A DNA stretch of 64,000 nt, from contig NZ_VLNU01000001.1 of NCBI RefSeq assembly GCF_009765165.1, forward strand, positions 2,546,237 to 2,610,236, given 5' to 3'. The position numbers and the translations under genes are program-made. Below the pieces are notes generated by a model. That model was not told where the DNA came from. It worked only from the letters and a program-made list of their open reading frames with translations, and ran no database searches. This DNA comes from Lysobacter panacisoli. GTDB taxonomy: Bacteria; Pseudomonadota; Gammaproteobacteria; Xanthomonadales; Xanthomonadaceae. Positions 1 to 9,785 of the stretch are shown here, in pieces (positions within the stretch are counted from its first letter, which is position 1; each line of letters opens with the position of its first letter).

Positions 1-696
1 CAGATGGCCAGCTACCTGCGCCACGGCCGGGTCGACTGGGTCACCGAGACCAGCGGCACCGCGATGCTGCTGCGTCGCAACGCCGGGGCGCGGCCGCTGC
101 TGCTTACCGAGCGCGACGGCGTCAGCCACTACCACAGCCTGTTCTTCGCCCGCCGCGACAGCGGGCTGCGTTCGGTCGCCGACCTGGCCGGCCACAGCGT
201 CGCGTTCCAGCGTCCGTCCTCGACCAGCGCCTACTTCGTGCCGGCCGCCGAGCTGCTGCACCGCGGCCTGTCGCTGGAGATCCTGCTCTCGCCGGAAGAC
301 GCCATCGACGGCGGTTCGGTCGGCTACCTGTTCGCGTGGTCGGAGCTCAACATCTCGACCTGGGTCCACAAGGGCCTGGCCGACGCCGGCGTGATGAGCA
401 ACCTCGACTGGAACAACCCCAGCCGCATGCCGCCGGCATTCCGCAACGACCTGCAGATCATCGGCGAGACCGGCGACTACCCGCGAGCGGTGGAGATGGT
501 CCGTTCCAACCTCGATCCGCGCGTGGAGGCGCGACTGCGCGAGGTGCTGCTCGACGCCGCGGGCGATCCCGACGCGGGCGATGCGCTGCTGCGCTTCTTC
601 AACACCACGCGTTTCATGCCGGTCGATCCCGATTCGCAGCGCGCCCTGGACCGCATCTCCGTCGGTGTCGAGCGGGTGAGGGCGGAGGTCGAATGA
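1..696 (+). CDS. PhnD-like phosphate/phosphonate-type periplasmic substrate-binding protein (5' partial)
   Basis: The reading frame is open from base 1, so the N-terminus and any signal peptide lie outside the window; about 231 residues are visible. The part seen resembles the C-terminal two thirds of PhnD/phosphite-type ABC binding proteins: a 'RRDSGLRSVADLAGHSVAF' stretch typical of the lobe hinge, then 'STSAYFVPAAELL' and a late 'FNTTRFMPVD' segment. No ABC ATPase or permease follows. Instead the stop codon overlaps the start of a membrane GGDEF/EAL protein (ATGA), so the binding protein probably feeds ligand information to that sensor rather than to a transporter. Fold assignment is from family resemblance; the ligand is unknown. 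Confidence 0.72.
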   Translation, partial: QMASYLRHGRVDWVTETSGTAMLLRRNAGARPLLLTERDGVSHYHSLFFARRDSGLRSVADLAGHSVAFQRPSSTSAYFVPAAELLHRGLSLEILLSPEDAIDGGSVGYLFAWSELNISTWVHKGLADAGVMSNLDWNNPSRMPPAFRNDLQIIGETGDYPRAVEMVRSNLDPRVEARLREVLLDAAGDPDAGDALLRFFNTTRFMPVDPDSQRALDRISVGVERVRAEVE

Positions 697-2825
697 AGTT
701 GCGCATGGGGCTGCAGGCCCGGTTCCTGATGCTGATGGCGGTCGCGCTGGTGGTGGTGCTCACCCTGGTCGCGCTGCTGCTCAATCGCCAGGAGCAGATG
801 CGTCGCGAAGTCGAGGGCGTGAGTCGCCAGGCGATGCGCACCATCGTCGCGCAGAGCCTGCGCCGCCAGGGCGAGGGCGCGGTCACGCAGCTCGCCGCGG
901 CGTTGACCAATCCGCTCTATTACAACGACCTCGACGCCATCGGCGCGCTCGCGCGTTCCACGCTGCGCACGCCCGCGGTGCGCTACGTCACCGTGTACGA
1001 CGAAGCCGGTCGCGTGGTCCACGACGGCAGCGACGCGATCGTCCATTTCGGGCGCCGCATGGATGATCCGATGGCGAACGGCGTCATCGTCGCCAAGCGC
1101 CTGCACACGCAGATCTCCGGCGGCGTGATGGACGTGTCGATGCCGATCATGATCGGCCAGCAACGCATCGGCGGCGTGCGCATCGGCTACGACACGCAGG
1201 CGATGCGACGCGACCAGGACCAGGCCGTGGGTACGCTGCGCACGCGCCTGGACACGCTGGGCCAGCGCCACGTGATCTGGATCGGCCTGCTCGGCGCGGG
1301 TCTGCTGGTGTTCGGCGCGTTGTCGCTGTGGCTGATCCAGCGCCTGCTGGTGCGTCCGATCCGCCAGCTCGCCGACTCGGCGCAGGCGATCGAAGCGGGG
1401 CATTTCGACACGACCACGCCGATCGACGACCGCAACGACGAAGTCGGCGACCTGATGCGCGCGTTCGATCGCATGAGCCGGAGCCTGGCGCGCCACGATC
1501 GCGAGATCCGGCACATGGCCTACACCGACGCGCTGACCGGGCTGGCCAACCGCCTCGCGTTCCGCGAAGCGCTCGAATTCCGCCTGGGCCAGATCCACGG
1601 CGCCGGTCGCCAGCTCGCGTTGTTGTTCGCAGACATCGACGACTTCAAGCGCGTCAACGACACGCTCGGCCACGATGCGGGCGACGAAGTGCTGCTGCAA
1701 TGCGCGCGCCGTATCGAGGACGCGGTGCAGCGCGTCGGCGGCGACGAGGCGTTGCTGGCGCGCTTCGGTGGCGATGAGTTCGTGATCCTGGTGCAGGGCA
1801 ACGACGATCCGGCACAGGACGTGCGCAGTCTTGCCACGCGCCTGGCGGAAACGCTGGTGGTCGAGCTGGGCGCGCCGCTGATGGTGCAGGAGCGCCAGGT
1901 GTTCCTCGGCACGTCCATCGGCATCACGCTGTTCCCCGAGGACGCGGCCAGCGCGACCACGCTGATGAAGAACGGCGACATCGCGATGTACCAGGCGAAG
2001 GTCGCCGGCAAGAACTGCTTCCGTTTCTACAGTCGTGCGATGAACCAGGCGGTAGAGCGGCGCGTGCACCTGGAGCACGAACTGCGCGGCGCATGGGATC
2101 GCGGCGAACTGAGCCTGGTCTACCAGCCGATGTTCCGCCTGGTGGACGGCGCGATGATCGGCGCCGAAGCGCTGCTGCGCTGGCGCCATCCCGAACTGGG
2201 CTTCGTCGCGCCGTCCGTGTTCATCGACGTGGCCGAGCAGAGCGGCCTGATCGAAGTGCTCGGTCCGCAGGTGCTGCACGCGGCCTGCGCCGACGCGAAG
2301 CGATGGCAGGCGGCGCGCAACGACGATGAGCCGATGTTCGTCGCGGTCAACGTCTCGCCACGCCAGTTGCGCAGTGGTGACCTGCCGGAAGTCGTGTCCG
2401 CGACACTGCGCGAGACCGGGCTGGCCGCGAACCTGTTGCACCTGGAACTCACCGAGACCGCGGTGATCGGCGATGAACTCCACGCCAGCGCGCTGCTGTC
2501 GGAGCTTCGCGGCATGGGCGTGCGCGTGTGGCTGGACGACTTCGGCACCGGGTTCTCCGGCCTGAGCCACCTGCGCCGCGTACCGGTGGATGGCGTCAAG
2601 ATCGACCGCAGCTTCGTCGCCGACGTGCTGCGCGATCCCGACGACCTGGCGCTCACCACCGCGATCATCGCGATGGCGCATTCGCTGGGCATCCTCGTCG
2701 TCGCCGAAGGCGTGGAGAAGGAAGGCCAGTACGCGATCCTGCGTGAACGCGGTTGCGATTTCGCCCAGGGCTACTGGCTGGGCCATCCGATGACCGCCGA
2801 GGAATTCCACGCGCTGCGCGTGTGA
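693..2825 (+). CDS. Membrane sensor with HAMP, GGDEF and EAL domains
   Basis: The protein is 710 residues. The start overlaps the upstream stop by 4 bp (ATGA), implying translational coupling. TM1 is about residues 9-31, a periplasmic sensor region about 32-193, TM2 about 194-217, HAMP about 217-268, GGDEF about 275-445 and EAL about 458-705. The cyclase signature GGDEF is intact at 359-363. The usual inhibitory RxxD site five residues upstream is absent because two extra residues sit there. The EAL signature is intact at 492-494, with 'DDFGTGFSG' and 'KIDRSF' further on. It may therefore make, degrade or switch between both for cyclic di-GMP. Pairing with a periplasmic binding protein recalls the NspS-MbaA arrangement of Vibrio. 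Confidence 0.88.
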   Translation: MKLRMGLQARFLMLMAVALVVVLTLVALLLNRQEQMRREVEGVSRQAMRTIVAQSLRRQGEGAVTQLAAALTNPLYYNDLDAIGALARSTLRTPAVRYVTVYDEAGRVVHDGSDAIVHFGRRMDDPMANGVIVAKRLHTQISGGVMDVSMPIMIGQQRIGGVRIGYDTQAMRRDQDQAVGTLRTRLDTLGQRHVIWIGLLGAGLLVFGALSLWLIQRLLVRPIRQLADSAQAIEAGHFDTTTPIDDRNDEVGDLMRAFDRMSRSLARHDREIRHMAYTDALTGLANRLAFREALEFRLGQIHGAGRQLALLFADIDDFKRVNDTLGHDAGDEVLLQCARRIEDAVQRVGGDEALLARFGGDEFVILVQGNDDPAQDVRSLATRLAETLVVELGAPLMVQERQVFLGTSIGITLFPEDAASATTLMKNGDIAMYQAKVAGKNCFRFYSRAMNQAVERRVHLEHELRGAWDRGELSLVYQPMFRLVDGAMIGAEALLRWRHPELGFVAPSVFIDVAEQSGLIEVLGPQVLHAACADAKRWQAARNDDEPMFVAVNVSPRQLRSGDLPEVVSATLRETGLAANLLHLELTETAVIGDELHASALLSELRGMGVRVWLDDFGTGFSGLSHLRRVPVDGVKIDRSFVADVLRDPDDLALTTAIIAMAHSLGILVVAEGVEKEGQYAILRERGCDFAQGYWLGHPMTAEEFHALRV

Positions 2826-2864
2826 GCGCAGTGGCTCCCCCGCTTGCGACTTCTCTTTCCGGCC

Positions 2865-2966
2865 GTCATTCCCGCGAAGGCGGGAATCCATCCCTCCGCA
2901 GCGGCATGCCTTCCGCAGAGCGTGATGCCGGTGAGAGTTGGATCCCCGCCTTCGCGGGGATGACAG
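2865..2966. repeat. REP-like palindromic element, copy 1
   Basis: About 100 bp bounded by inverted arms (GTCATTCCCGCG... and ...CGCGGGGATGACAG), each arm itself a short hairpin of the form CCCGCGAAGGCGGG. The inner segment carries CTTCCGCAGAGCGTGATG. Three related copies occur near 31.2, 44.3 and 49.3 kb. Confidence 0.85.
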
Positions 2967-3034
2967 CAAACATCCAGCCCGGGGCTTGTTGACGCGGCGA
3001 TCCCGGGTGCGCTGCGCTTACCCGGGCTACGCCG

Positions 3035-3649
3035 TCATGACCTGCGACGCACCATGCGCGGCCGCGCCGACGGTCTCCGCGACACGTGCGGATCGAGCGG
3101 TACGTGGAAACGCAGCGGCATGTCCGCTGCCTTGGTGATGCCGATGCGCACGGATACGTCAGGATCCATCGGCGGCGGCGTTCCGTCGTCCGCGAACCAC
3201 AGCGGTCCTCGCGGATCGGTGATGTCGATACCGTTGTACGCACCGGTCACGCCCAGCGCCTGCGTTAGCCGCCCCGGCCCGCTCGCGAGCAGCCGCACGT
3301 CTTCCACGCCCCGCGCCTCGCGCATGCGCTCGATGCCCTGCAACGGTGCGAGCGCACGGATCAGCACGGCGTGGCCATCCTCGCCGCCGCACACCGCGTT
3401 CATCGCCCAGTGCATGCCGTAGATGAAATAGACGTACAGATGCCCGGGCGCGCCGAACATCACCTGCGTGCGCGGCGTGACGCCACGGAACGAATGCGCG
3501 GCCGGATCCTCGCCGCCACGGTAGGCCTCGACCTCGACGATGCGCCCGGCGCGTCCGTCGGCGGCGACGACGATCTTGTTCAGCAGCGTGGGCGCGACAT
3601 CGCGCGAGTCGCGGGCGTAGAAATCCCGGGGCAGGGGCGTGAAGGTCAT
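3035..3649 (-). CDS. mpg: DNA-3-methyladenine glycosylase, Mpg/AAG family
   Basis: This 204-residue protein excises alkylated purines (3-methyladenine, hypoxanthine) in base excision repair. It has the family landmarks: '[17 protein letters not shown]' at the N-terminus, the active-site '[15 protein letters not shown]' segment, '[15 protein letters not shown]' and '[12 protein letters not shown]'. Length is normal for bacterial Mpg (about 190-210). The start at 3649 was chosen because homology begins right there; the frame stays open upstream but reads antisense to the kinase gene. The gene is divergent from the LytS-like kinase at 3803. A second alkylation glycosylase (AlkA-like) lies at 56.6 kb. 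Confidence 0.9.
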   Translation of the reverse strand: MTFTPLPRDFYARDSRDVAPTLLNKIVVAADGRAGRIVEVEAYRGGEDPAAHSFRGVTPRTQVMFGAPGHLYVYFIYGMHWAMNAVCGGEDGHAVLIRALAPLQGIERMREARGVEDVRLLASGPGRLTQALGVTGAYNGIDITDPRGPLWFADDGTPPPMDPDVSVRIGITKAADMPLRFHVPLDPHVSRRPSARPRMVRRRS

Positions 3650-3802
3650 GCCGCATGCTACGCGGCGCGAGGCCCGACGGTCCGTGCGCGGCCGAACGGG
3701 GTGTCCGGGCGGCGAAGCGTGCGGTTCGGCCGACGAACCGTTGCCGGTCCGGGCCGCACTGGGGATAGGATCGGAGCCTACGCAAGGCGCCGCACCGCAC
3801 TC

Positions 3803-4888
3803 ATGGCCATCACCGCGACTCATCCGCTCGACCTCCCGCGCCAGCACCTGTTCTGGATACTGCACGCGGGCGGATGGCTGGGCTATTTCGGCCTGGGCTA
3901 TCTCGCCGCGATCGCCTACGGCAAGCCGTCTGGCTACTGGGTCGTGCCGTTCACCGCCGCGTGCACGGGCTTCGTCGTCACGCTCGGCCTGCGCTACCTC
4001 TTGCGCGCGTGCTGGGGCCTGCCGCCGCGCACGCTGCTGATGACGATGATCGTGCCGATCCTCGCCAGCTCGGCGGTGATGGACCTGACCACGCGCACGA
4101 TGCTGGTGCGCTTCTGCGACACCTGCGCGCCGACCAGCCGCGTGGCGTACATCGCCTATTCGCTGACCTACATCTACGTCGTGCTGGCATGGGTCGGCCT
4201 GTACATGGGCGTCAAGTATTACCGCCAGCTGCAGGACGAAACGCAACGCGCGCTGGCCGCGCGCAACATGGCGCACCAGGCGCAGCTGAAGATGCTGCGC
4301 TACCAGCTCAATCCGCATTTCCTGTTCAACACGCTCAACGCGATCTCCACGCTGATCCTCGATCGCGACAACGCCACCGCCAACCGCATGGTGCAGGGCC
4401 TGTCGTCGTTCCTGCGGCACTCGCTCGACAACGACCCGATGCAGCGCGTCACCCTGCGCCAGGAGCTCGACGCGCTGACGCTGTACCTGGACATCGAGAA
4501 GATCCGCTTCGCCGAGCGTTTGCGCATCGAGACCGACATCGACGAGGACTGCTGGCGCGCGCTGCTGCCGAGCCTGCTGCTGCAGCCGCTGGTGGAGAAC
4601 GCGATCAAGTACGCCGTGGCCAAGCAGATCAGCGGCGGCACGTTGCGCATCGAAGCGAAGCGCGAAGGCGACCAGCTGGTCCTGCGCGTGATGGACGACG
4701 GCCCCGGATGCCAGAGCCTGGAGGGCAGCCAGCTTCCGCCCGGCAAGGGCGTCGGCCTGCGCAACACGCGCGAACGCATCAACGTGCTGTACGGCGACGC
4801 CGGCAGCTTCTCCGTGCGCAATCGCGAGCGCGGCATCGAAGTCACGCTGCGCCTGCCATTCGAGAACAAGCAGCTGGGCGGGGATTGA
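3803..4888 (+). CDS. LytS-type sensor histidine kinase (His_kinase family)
   Basis: The protein is 361 residues. Four or so hydrophobic segments between residues 17 and 140 form the membrane sensor. The phosphoacceptor block '[16 protein letters not shown]' places His at 172, characteristic of the LytS/YehU group. An ATPase domain at about 250-355 includes '[15 protein letters not shown]' (N box) and '[11 protein letters not shown]' (G box). The ATG at 3803 is the first good start and the preceding in-frame sequence is antisense to mpg. It is followed 2 bp later by a LytTR response regulator, its obvious partner. The signal cannot be deduced. Confidence 0.9.
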   Translation: MAITATHPLDLPRQHLFWILHAGGWLGYFGLGYLAAIAYGKPSGYWVVPFTAACTGFVVTLGLRYLLRACWGLPPRTLLMTMIVPILASSAVMDLTTRTMLVRFCDTCAPTSRVAYIAYSLTYIYVVLAWVGLYMGVKYYRQLQDETQRALAARNMAHQAQLKMLRYQLNPHFLFNTLNAISTLILDRDNATANRMVQGLSSFLRHSLDNDPMQRVTLRQELDALTLYLDIEKIRFAERLRIETDIDEDCWRALLPSLLLQPLVENAIKYAVAKQISGGTLRIEAKREGDQLVLRVMDDGPGCQSLEGSQLPPGKGVGLRNTRERINVLYGDAGSFSVRNRERGIEVTLRLPFENKQLGGD

Positions 4889-4890
4889 AC

Positions 4891-5751
4891 ATGGACCGTG
4901 CCGTCGAACGCGATCACCACCTCGACACGCACGTCCGCCTGCGCGCGCTCATCGTCGACGACGAACCGCTGGCGCGCCGCGGGCTCGAAATCCGCCTGGA
5001 AGCTCATCCGGACGTGGAGATCGTCGGCGAATACGGCGACGGCGCATCGGCGATCGAAGCGCTGCGAGAGCATCGTCCGGACCTGGTGTTCCTCGACGTG
5101 CAGATGCCGGGCATGGACGGCTTCCAGACGCTGCGCAGCATTCCCGCCGCGGAGATGCCGCTGGTGGTGTTCGTCACCGCCTACGACCATTACGCGATCC
5201 GCGCGTTCGAAGCCTCGGCCACCGACTACCTGCTCAAGCCGGTCGAAGAAGCACGGCTGGCGCAGGCGCTGGCACGCGTGCGTGCGGCGCGCTCGCAGCG
5301 GCAGGCGAGCGACCATCGCGCGCACCTGCTTGGACTGCTGGGCGAACTGAGCGGACGTCCGCTGCTCGATCTGGACGAAGCGCTGAAGCCCGATGCGCTG
5401 GAACAGTTGCGGCGCGAGGACAAGCTTGCGGTGCGCGATGGCGGCCGCACGGTACGCGTGGACCTGGGCCACATCCGCTGGATCGACGCCGCCGGCGACT
5501 ACATGTGCATCCACGTCGACGGCGAGAACGAGCAGGGTGAGACGCTGGTGCTGCGCGCGACGATGCGCGACCTCGAGAAGCAGCTGGATCCACAGCGCTT
5601 CCCGCGCATCCACCGCTCCACGATCGTGAATGCGCGGCGCGTGGTGGAAATGCGCCCCCATACGAACGGCGAGGGCTTCCTGCGGCTGGATTGTGGGCAG
5701 GAACTCAAACTCTCGCGGACTCATCGCGACAAGCTGGCGCTGCTGATCTGA
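4891..5751 (+). CDS. LytTR-family response regulator
   Basis: This 286-residue protein has a receiver domain (residues 17-130) with acidic 'VDDEP', phosphoacceptor Asp69 in '[10 protein letters not shown]' and Lys116 in 'DYLLKPV', then a linker. A C-terminal LytTR DNA-binding domain spans about 180-286 ('[15 protein letters not shown]', '[15 protein letters not shown]'). LytTR domains bind direct repeats in promoters. It begins 2 bp after the kinase stop, so the two form one transcription unit. The product resembles the AlgR/LytR class; target genes are unknown. Confidence 0.92.
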   Translation: MDRAVERDHHLDTHVRLRALIVDDEPLARRGLEIRLEAHPDVEIVGEYGDGASAIEALREHRPDLVFLDVQMPGMDGFQTLRSIPAAEMPLVVFVTAYDHYAIRAFEASATDYLLKPVEEARLAQALARVRAARSQRQASDHRAHLLGLLGELSGRPLLDLDEALKPDALEQLRREDKLAVRDGGRTVRVDLGHIRWIDAAGDYMCIHVDGENEQGETLVLRATMRDLEKQLDPQRFPRIHRSTIVNARRVVEMRPHTNGEGFLRLDCGQELKLSRTHRDKLALLI

Positions 5752-5767
5752 CGCGCGCGCCGTGCGC

Positions 5768-5965
5768 GCCCTCTCCCGTCATGCTGTGTATGCCGACCTC
5801 TCCCGCGAGGGGAGAGGTGGGGCCTTTCCTTCTCCCCCTGAGGGAGAAGGTGGCGCGCAGCGCCGAAGAGGGGTGGCGCGAAGCGCTACCTGATGCACGC
5901 GCTACGCGCGCCCCCTCTCCCGTCATGCTGCGCATGCCGACCTCTCCCGCGAGGGGCGAGGTGGG
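5768..5965. repeat. CTCTCCC-type repeat cluster with a 51-bp internal direct repeat
   Basis: The 318-bp gap 5752-6069 has no gene on either strand. A 51-bp block at 5771-5821 recurs at 5915-5965 with three differences; each copy ends in the hairpin CTCTCCCGCGAGGGGAGAG. A second hairpin (TTCTCCCCCTGAGGGAGAA) lies between them. Arms with the same sequence style recur at 6.3, 22.6 and 50.0 kb. Confidence 0.8.
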
Positions 5966-6069
5966 AATTTGGCTCTCCCTTTCTAGGACGCGGCAGATTT
6001 GAGCTCGCGCAATACGCACTCCGGCCACGGCGGTACGTTCGCCGTGGATACCCACCGATAGGAGTGCGC

Positions 6070-6288
6070 ATGTTTCCGGAATTTCGCGATCTGATCACCG
6101 AACTGAAGGTCAGGGATTCGCATTTCGTCCGATTGTTCCACCGCCACAACGAGCTCGACCAGCAGATCAAGAACATGGAGTCTGGCATCGAGCCCGCGGG
6201 CGATATGGTCATCGAGCACATGAAGAAGGAAAAGCTGCAGCTCAAGGACCAGCTGTACGCCATCCTCCTTCGTGAGTCGGCTGCCTGA
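6070..6288 (+). CDS. YdcH-like (DUF465) small protein
   Basis: This 72-residue protein begins at an ATG preceded by AGGAG at optimal spacing. The sequence is almost all charged helix: 'LITELKVRDSHFVRLFHRHNELDQQI' followed by 'MKKEKLQLKDQLYAIL', matching the small DUF465/YdcH family of predicted coiled-coil proteins of unknown function. It is alone between two repeat clusters, so it is probably monocistronic. Function is unknown. Confidence 0.85.
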   Translation: MFPEFRDLITELKVRDSHFVRLFHRHNELDQQIKNMESGIEPAGDMVIEHMKKEKLQLKDQLYAILLRESAA

Positions 6289-6300
6289 CCGAGGGCTCTT

Positions 6301-6460
6301 CCTTCTCCCCCTTGCGGCGACCGAAGGGAGTGCAGGGCTGAGAAGGTGCCCGAAGGGCGGAAGAGGGGCGCGCGAAGCGCGCTGGCCGCATCCTCTGTGC
6401 GCTGCGCGCCACCCCTCTTCCGGCGCTGCGCGCCACCTTCCCCCGCAAGGGGAGAGGGGA
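6301..6460. repeat. CTCTCCC-type repeat cluster
   Basis: The 381-bp gap 6289-6669 contains no supported gene. It holds mirrored arms (CCTTCTCCCCCTTGCG at the left, CCCCGCAAGGGGAGAGGGG at the right) with inner GAAGAGGGG / CCCCTCTTCC and GCGCGAAGCGCGC pairs, so the whole can fold into one long hairpin. The remainder (6461-6669) is the leader of the RND gene, including a C8 run at 6652-6659. Confidence 0.75.
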
Positions 6461-6669
6461 AAACCAGCGAAGTCCCCGCATAGGCCATAAGTTGGGTCGG
6501 ATTTCGCGTTTCGTTGCATTGAAGAAACGCCTCGTCACCGCTTGCCACGCTTCGCCGCGATCAGCACTCCACTGATCGCAACCGCACGCGCCGCGTGACT
6601 TCCGGGCCATCTTGGCAAAGCGCTACGAGCGCATCGTGCGCCGGCACTGGTCCCCCCCCGAGCCGCACG

Positions 6670-9600
6670 ATGAAACTCACCGAAGCATCACTGCGCAATC
6701 CCGCGGCCGTCGCCGTCGCCGTCGTGATGGTATGCGCGTTCGGGCTGATGAGTCTGCTCGACCTCCCGTTGCAGCTGTTCCCGGACATCGAACGCCCGCA
6801 GATGTCGATCCAGACCGGCTGGCGCGCCGCGTCGCCGCAGGAAATGGAATCGGAGATCGTCGAGCCGATCGAGGCGGTGATGCAGGGCTTGCCGGGCCTG
6901 GAGGAAATCGAGTCCAACATCAACGCCGGCAACAGCTTCATCAACCTCACCTTCGCCGTCGGCAGCGACATGGACGCGATGCTGGTCGAGGTGCTGTCGC
7001 GCATGAACCGGCTGCAGCCGCTGCCGCGCGACGCGAATCCGCCGGTCGTCCAGGCCGGCGCCGACAACGCCAACAATTCGCTCACGTACTTCTTCGTGCA
7101 GAAGTTGCCGGGCACCGACGGCGACATCCTCGACTACCGGCAGATGATCGAGGACCGCATCGTGCCGCGCCTGTCGGCGGTGGAAGGCGTGGCGGGCGTG
7201 GAGATCAACGGGGGCGCGCCGGAAGAGCTCACCATCACGCTGAACCTGGAGCGCGCGGCCGCGCTCGGCATCCAGATTCCGCAGGTCGCCGATGTCGCCG
7301 CGCGTGCGACCGATGTCTCCGGCGGCGTGGTCGAGGCCGGTCGTCGCGAATATGTTCTGAGGTTCGCCGGGCGCTATTCCCCCGAAGCGCTCGGCAACCT
7401 CATCCTCGCCTGGCGCGACGGTCGCCCAGTGCGGCTGGGCGATGTCGCGACGGTGGAAGTGAAGCGTCCCGAGCAGCGCTTCTTCGCCTACCAGAACGGC
7501 AATCCCGCGATCGGCCTGCGCATCCTTCGCGAGAGCGGCGCGAACGTGCTCGACACGCTCGACCAGGTGAAGGCCGTGGTCGAGGAAATCCGCGAGAAGG
7601 AGCTGAAGCCACAGGGCCTCGACATCCGACAGAGCTTCGACGCGTCGGTGTTCATCAATCGCGCGATCGGCCTGCTGTCGGGAAGTCTCGGCGCGGGCGT
7701 GCTGCTCGCGGTCGGCTGTCTGTGGTGGTTCCTGCGCGACGTGCGTGCGACCGCGCTGATCGCCTGCGCAATCCCTATCTCGCTGCTTGCGACCTTCATC
7801 GTGCTGCAGCTCACCGGGCGCAGCCTCAACGTGATCTCGCTCGCCGGTCTCGCGTTCGCCGTAGGCATGGTGATGGACGCGGCCGTGGTCGTGGCCGAGA
7901 ACATCGTGCGCCTGCGCGAGGAAGGCATGCCATCGACGCAGGCCGCGCTGGAGGGTTCTCGCCAGGTTGGCGGCGCGCTGGTCGCTTCCACGCTGACCAC
8001 GATCGCAGTGTTCCTGCCGGTGATCTTCATGGACGACGTCGAGGGACAGCTGTTCGCGGACCTCGCGCTGACCATCTCCATCGCGGTCGGCATCTCTTTG
8101 CTGATCGCCGTGACCGTGCTGCCAGCAGCGGCGGGCTCGTGGCTGCGCGAACGCGCCGGCGATCGCGAAACGCACCGCTTCTGGAACGGTGTCAGCGATT
8201 GGGCGATGCGCGTCACCACTGGGCGGCGCAACCAGCTCGCGTGGGTCGGTGCGCTGGTCGTCGCGCCGATCCTGCTCACGCTGGTGTTGATGCCGAAGAT
8301 CGATTACCTGCCGCCGGTGAAGCGTGCCGCGGTGGACGCGATCTTCAACTTCCCACCGGGCATGAGCCCGGAGCGCGTGAACCGCGAGATCGCGCCGACG
8401 CTGCTGGCGCGCATGCGCCCATACATGGATGGCGAGAAGGGGCCGCAGCTGAGCAACTGGTACCTCAACCTGTGGCCGGGCGGCGGCACCATCGGTGCGC
8501 GCGTGGTCGATCCGGACGACATCGGCGAGCTTGAGCGCATCGTCCGCGACGAGGTCGTGGTCGGCTTCCCCGATACGCGCGCGTTCGCCAGCGAAGGCGA
8601 GCTGTTCGGCAGCTTCGGCGGTTCGGCGCGTGCCATCGCGATCCATCTGCAGCACGCCGACGGCGATGCGCTCACGCGCGCGGCGGAAAGCGGCCGTAAA
8701 CTGCTGAGCGAGCGTTTCGCCGGCGCGAACGTGCAGGCGTGGCCGAACGCCGACGCCGGCACGCCGGAGCTGCGCATCAATCCCGACGATCGCCGCCTGG
8801 CCGAAGTGGGCTGGCGTCGTCCGGACCTCGGCACCGTCGTTCGCGCGCTCGGCGACGGGCAGTGGCTGGGCGAGCACTTCGACGGCGATCGTCGCCTCGC
8901 GATCATCCTGCGCAGCGACCGCGAGGACGACGTGGAGCGCCTCGGCGCCGCGCCGTTGGCAACGCCACAGGGTGGGGTGCTGAGCCTGCAGGAACTGGCG
9001 CAGGTCGACACCGTGCTCGCACCGAACCAGGTGCGTCGCGTCGATCGACGCCGCACCGTGACCCTCACCGTCGATCCGCCGGCCGCGATGTCGCTGGAGG
9101 AAGCGCTGGGCATCGTCGAGGGCGACATCGTGCCGGTGCTGCGCGAGGCATTGCCGGAAGATGCGGCGATCCGTGTGTCGGGCAGCGCCGATCGGCTCGG
9201 GGAAGTGGTGCGCAGCATGGGCACGAACTTCCTGATGGCGCTGGTGGTGTTGTTCCTGCTGATGGCGGCGATGTTCCGCTCGCTGCGCGACAGCGCGTAC
9301 GTGATGGCGACGTTGCCGATGGCGGTGCTCGGCGGCGTGATCGGCCTGCGTGTGCTCGACCTCATCGCGGGCCAGACGCTCGACCTGCTGTCGATGATCG
9401 GCTTCATCATGCTGCTGGGCATGGTGATCAACAACGCGATCCTGCTGGTCGCTCAGGCGCGTGAAGCGCAGGCCGAAGGCGCGAGCCTCGAGGACGCGCT
9501 GAAGCAGGCGCTCGACCAGCGACTGCGTCCGATCCTGATCGCCGCACTGACCGGCGTGCTCGGCGCATTGCCGATGGCGATCAATCCCGGCCCCGGTGCG

Positions 9601-9756
9601 GTCATCTATCGCGGCCTCGCGGCCGTGTCGGTCGGTGGTGTCGCGCTCAGCCTGGTGTTCACCGTCGTGGTCGTGCCCGCACTGCTGCGCCTGTTCGATG
9701 GACGCCGCGCGCCGGCGCCGATGCCCGTCGCCGCGCAACTGCAGCCGGCTTCCTGA
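6670..9756 (+). CDS. RND-family efflux transporter permease
   Basis: The protein is 1028 residues, standard length for RND inner-membrane pumps that use the proton gradient to export substrates through a tripartite complex. TM1 is followed by 'LPLQLFPDIERPQ'; a periplasmic porter region carries 'QGLPGLEEIESN'; TM4 has 'FAVGMVMDAAVVVAENIVRLRE'. The layout repeats in the second half ('LGMVINNAILLVAQ'). The sequence resembles the multidrug/solvent branch more than heavy-metal pumps, but substrate is unknown. Start is the ATG at which family homology begins; no strong ribosome binding site is visible. It is followed by its adaptor after 29 bp, the reverse of the usual adaptor-pump order. Confidence 0.93.
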   Translation: MKLTEASLRNPAAVAVAVVMVCAFGLMSLLDLPLQLFPDIERPQMSIQTGWRAASPQEMESEIVEPIEAVMQGLPGLEEIESNINAGNSFINLTFAVGSDMDAMLVEVLSRMNRLQPLPRDANPPVVQAGADNANNSLTYFFVQKLPGTDGDILDYRQMIEDRIVPRLSAVEGVAGVEINGGAPEELTITLNLERAAALGIQIPQVADVAARATDVSGGVVEAGRREYVLRFAGRYSPEALGNLILAWRDGRPVRLGDVATVEVKRPEQRFFAYQNGNPAIGLRILRESGANVLDTLDQVKAVVEEIREKELKPQGLDIRQSFDASVFINRAIGLLSGSLGAGVLLAVGCLWWFLRDVRATALIACAIPISLLATFIVLQLTGRSLNVISLAGLAFAVGMVMDAAVVVAENIVRLREEGMPSTQAALEGSRQVGGALVASTLTTIAVFLPVIFMDDVEGQLFADLALTISIAVGISLLIAVTVLPAAAGSWLRERAGDRETHRFWNGVSDWAMRVTTGRRNQLAWVGALVVAPILLTLVLMPKIDYLPPVKRAAVDAIFNFPPGMSPERVNREIAPTLLARMRPYMDGEKGPQLSNWYLNLWPGGGTIGARVVDPDDIGELERIVRDEVVVGFPDTRAFASEGELFGSFGGSARAIAIHLQHADGDALTRAAESGRKLLSERFAGANVQAWPNADAGTPELRINPDDRRLAEVGWRRPDLGTVVRALGDGQWLGEHFDGDRRLAIILRSDREDDVERLGAAPLATPQGGVLSLQELAQVDTVLAPNQVRRVDRRRTVTLTVDPPAAMSLEEALGIVEGDIVPVLREALPEDAAIRVSGSADRLGEVVRSMGTNFLMALVVLFLLMAAMFRSLRDSAYVMATLPMAVLGGVIGLRVLDLIAGQTLDLLSMIGFIMLLGMVINNAILLVAQAREAQAEGASLEDALKQALDQRLRPILIAALTGVLGALPMAINPGPGAVIYRGLAAVSVGGVALSLVFTVVVVPALLRLFDGRRAPAPMPVAAQLQPAS

Positions 9757-9785
9757 TTACGCACTCCCTCCCCCGGAGAAACGTC

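Noticed and set aside
477..2969. 830-codon minus-strand open frame over the GGDEF/EAL gene
   Set aside because: Composition of a shadow frame and it reads through a REP-like element; the plus-strand protein has all catalytic motifs.
6688..9738. 1016-codon open frame antisense to the RND pump
   Set aside because: Typical high-GC shadow: His/Arg/Gln-rich, low complexity, no motif; the sense strand encodes a complete RND transporter.
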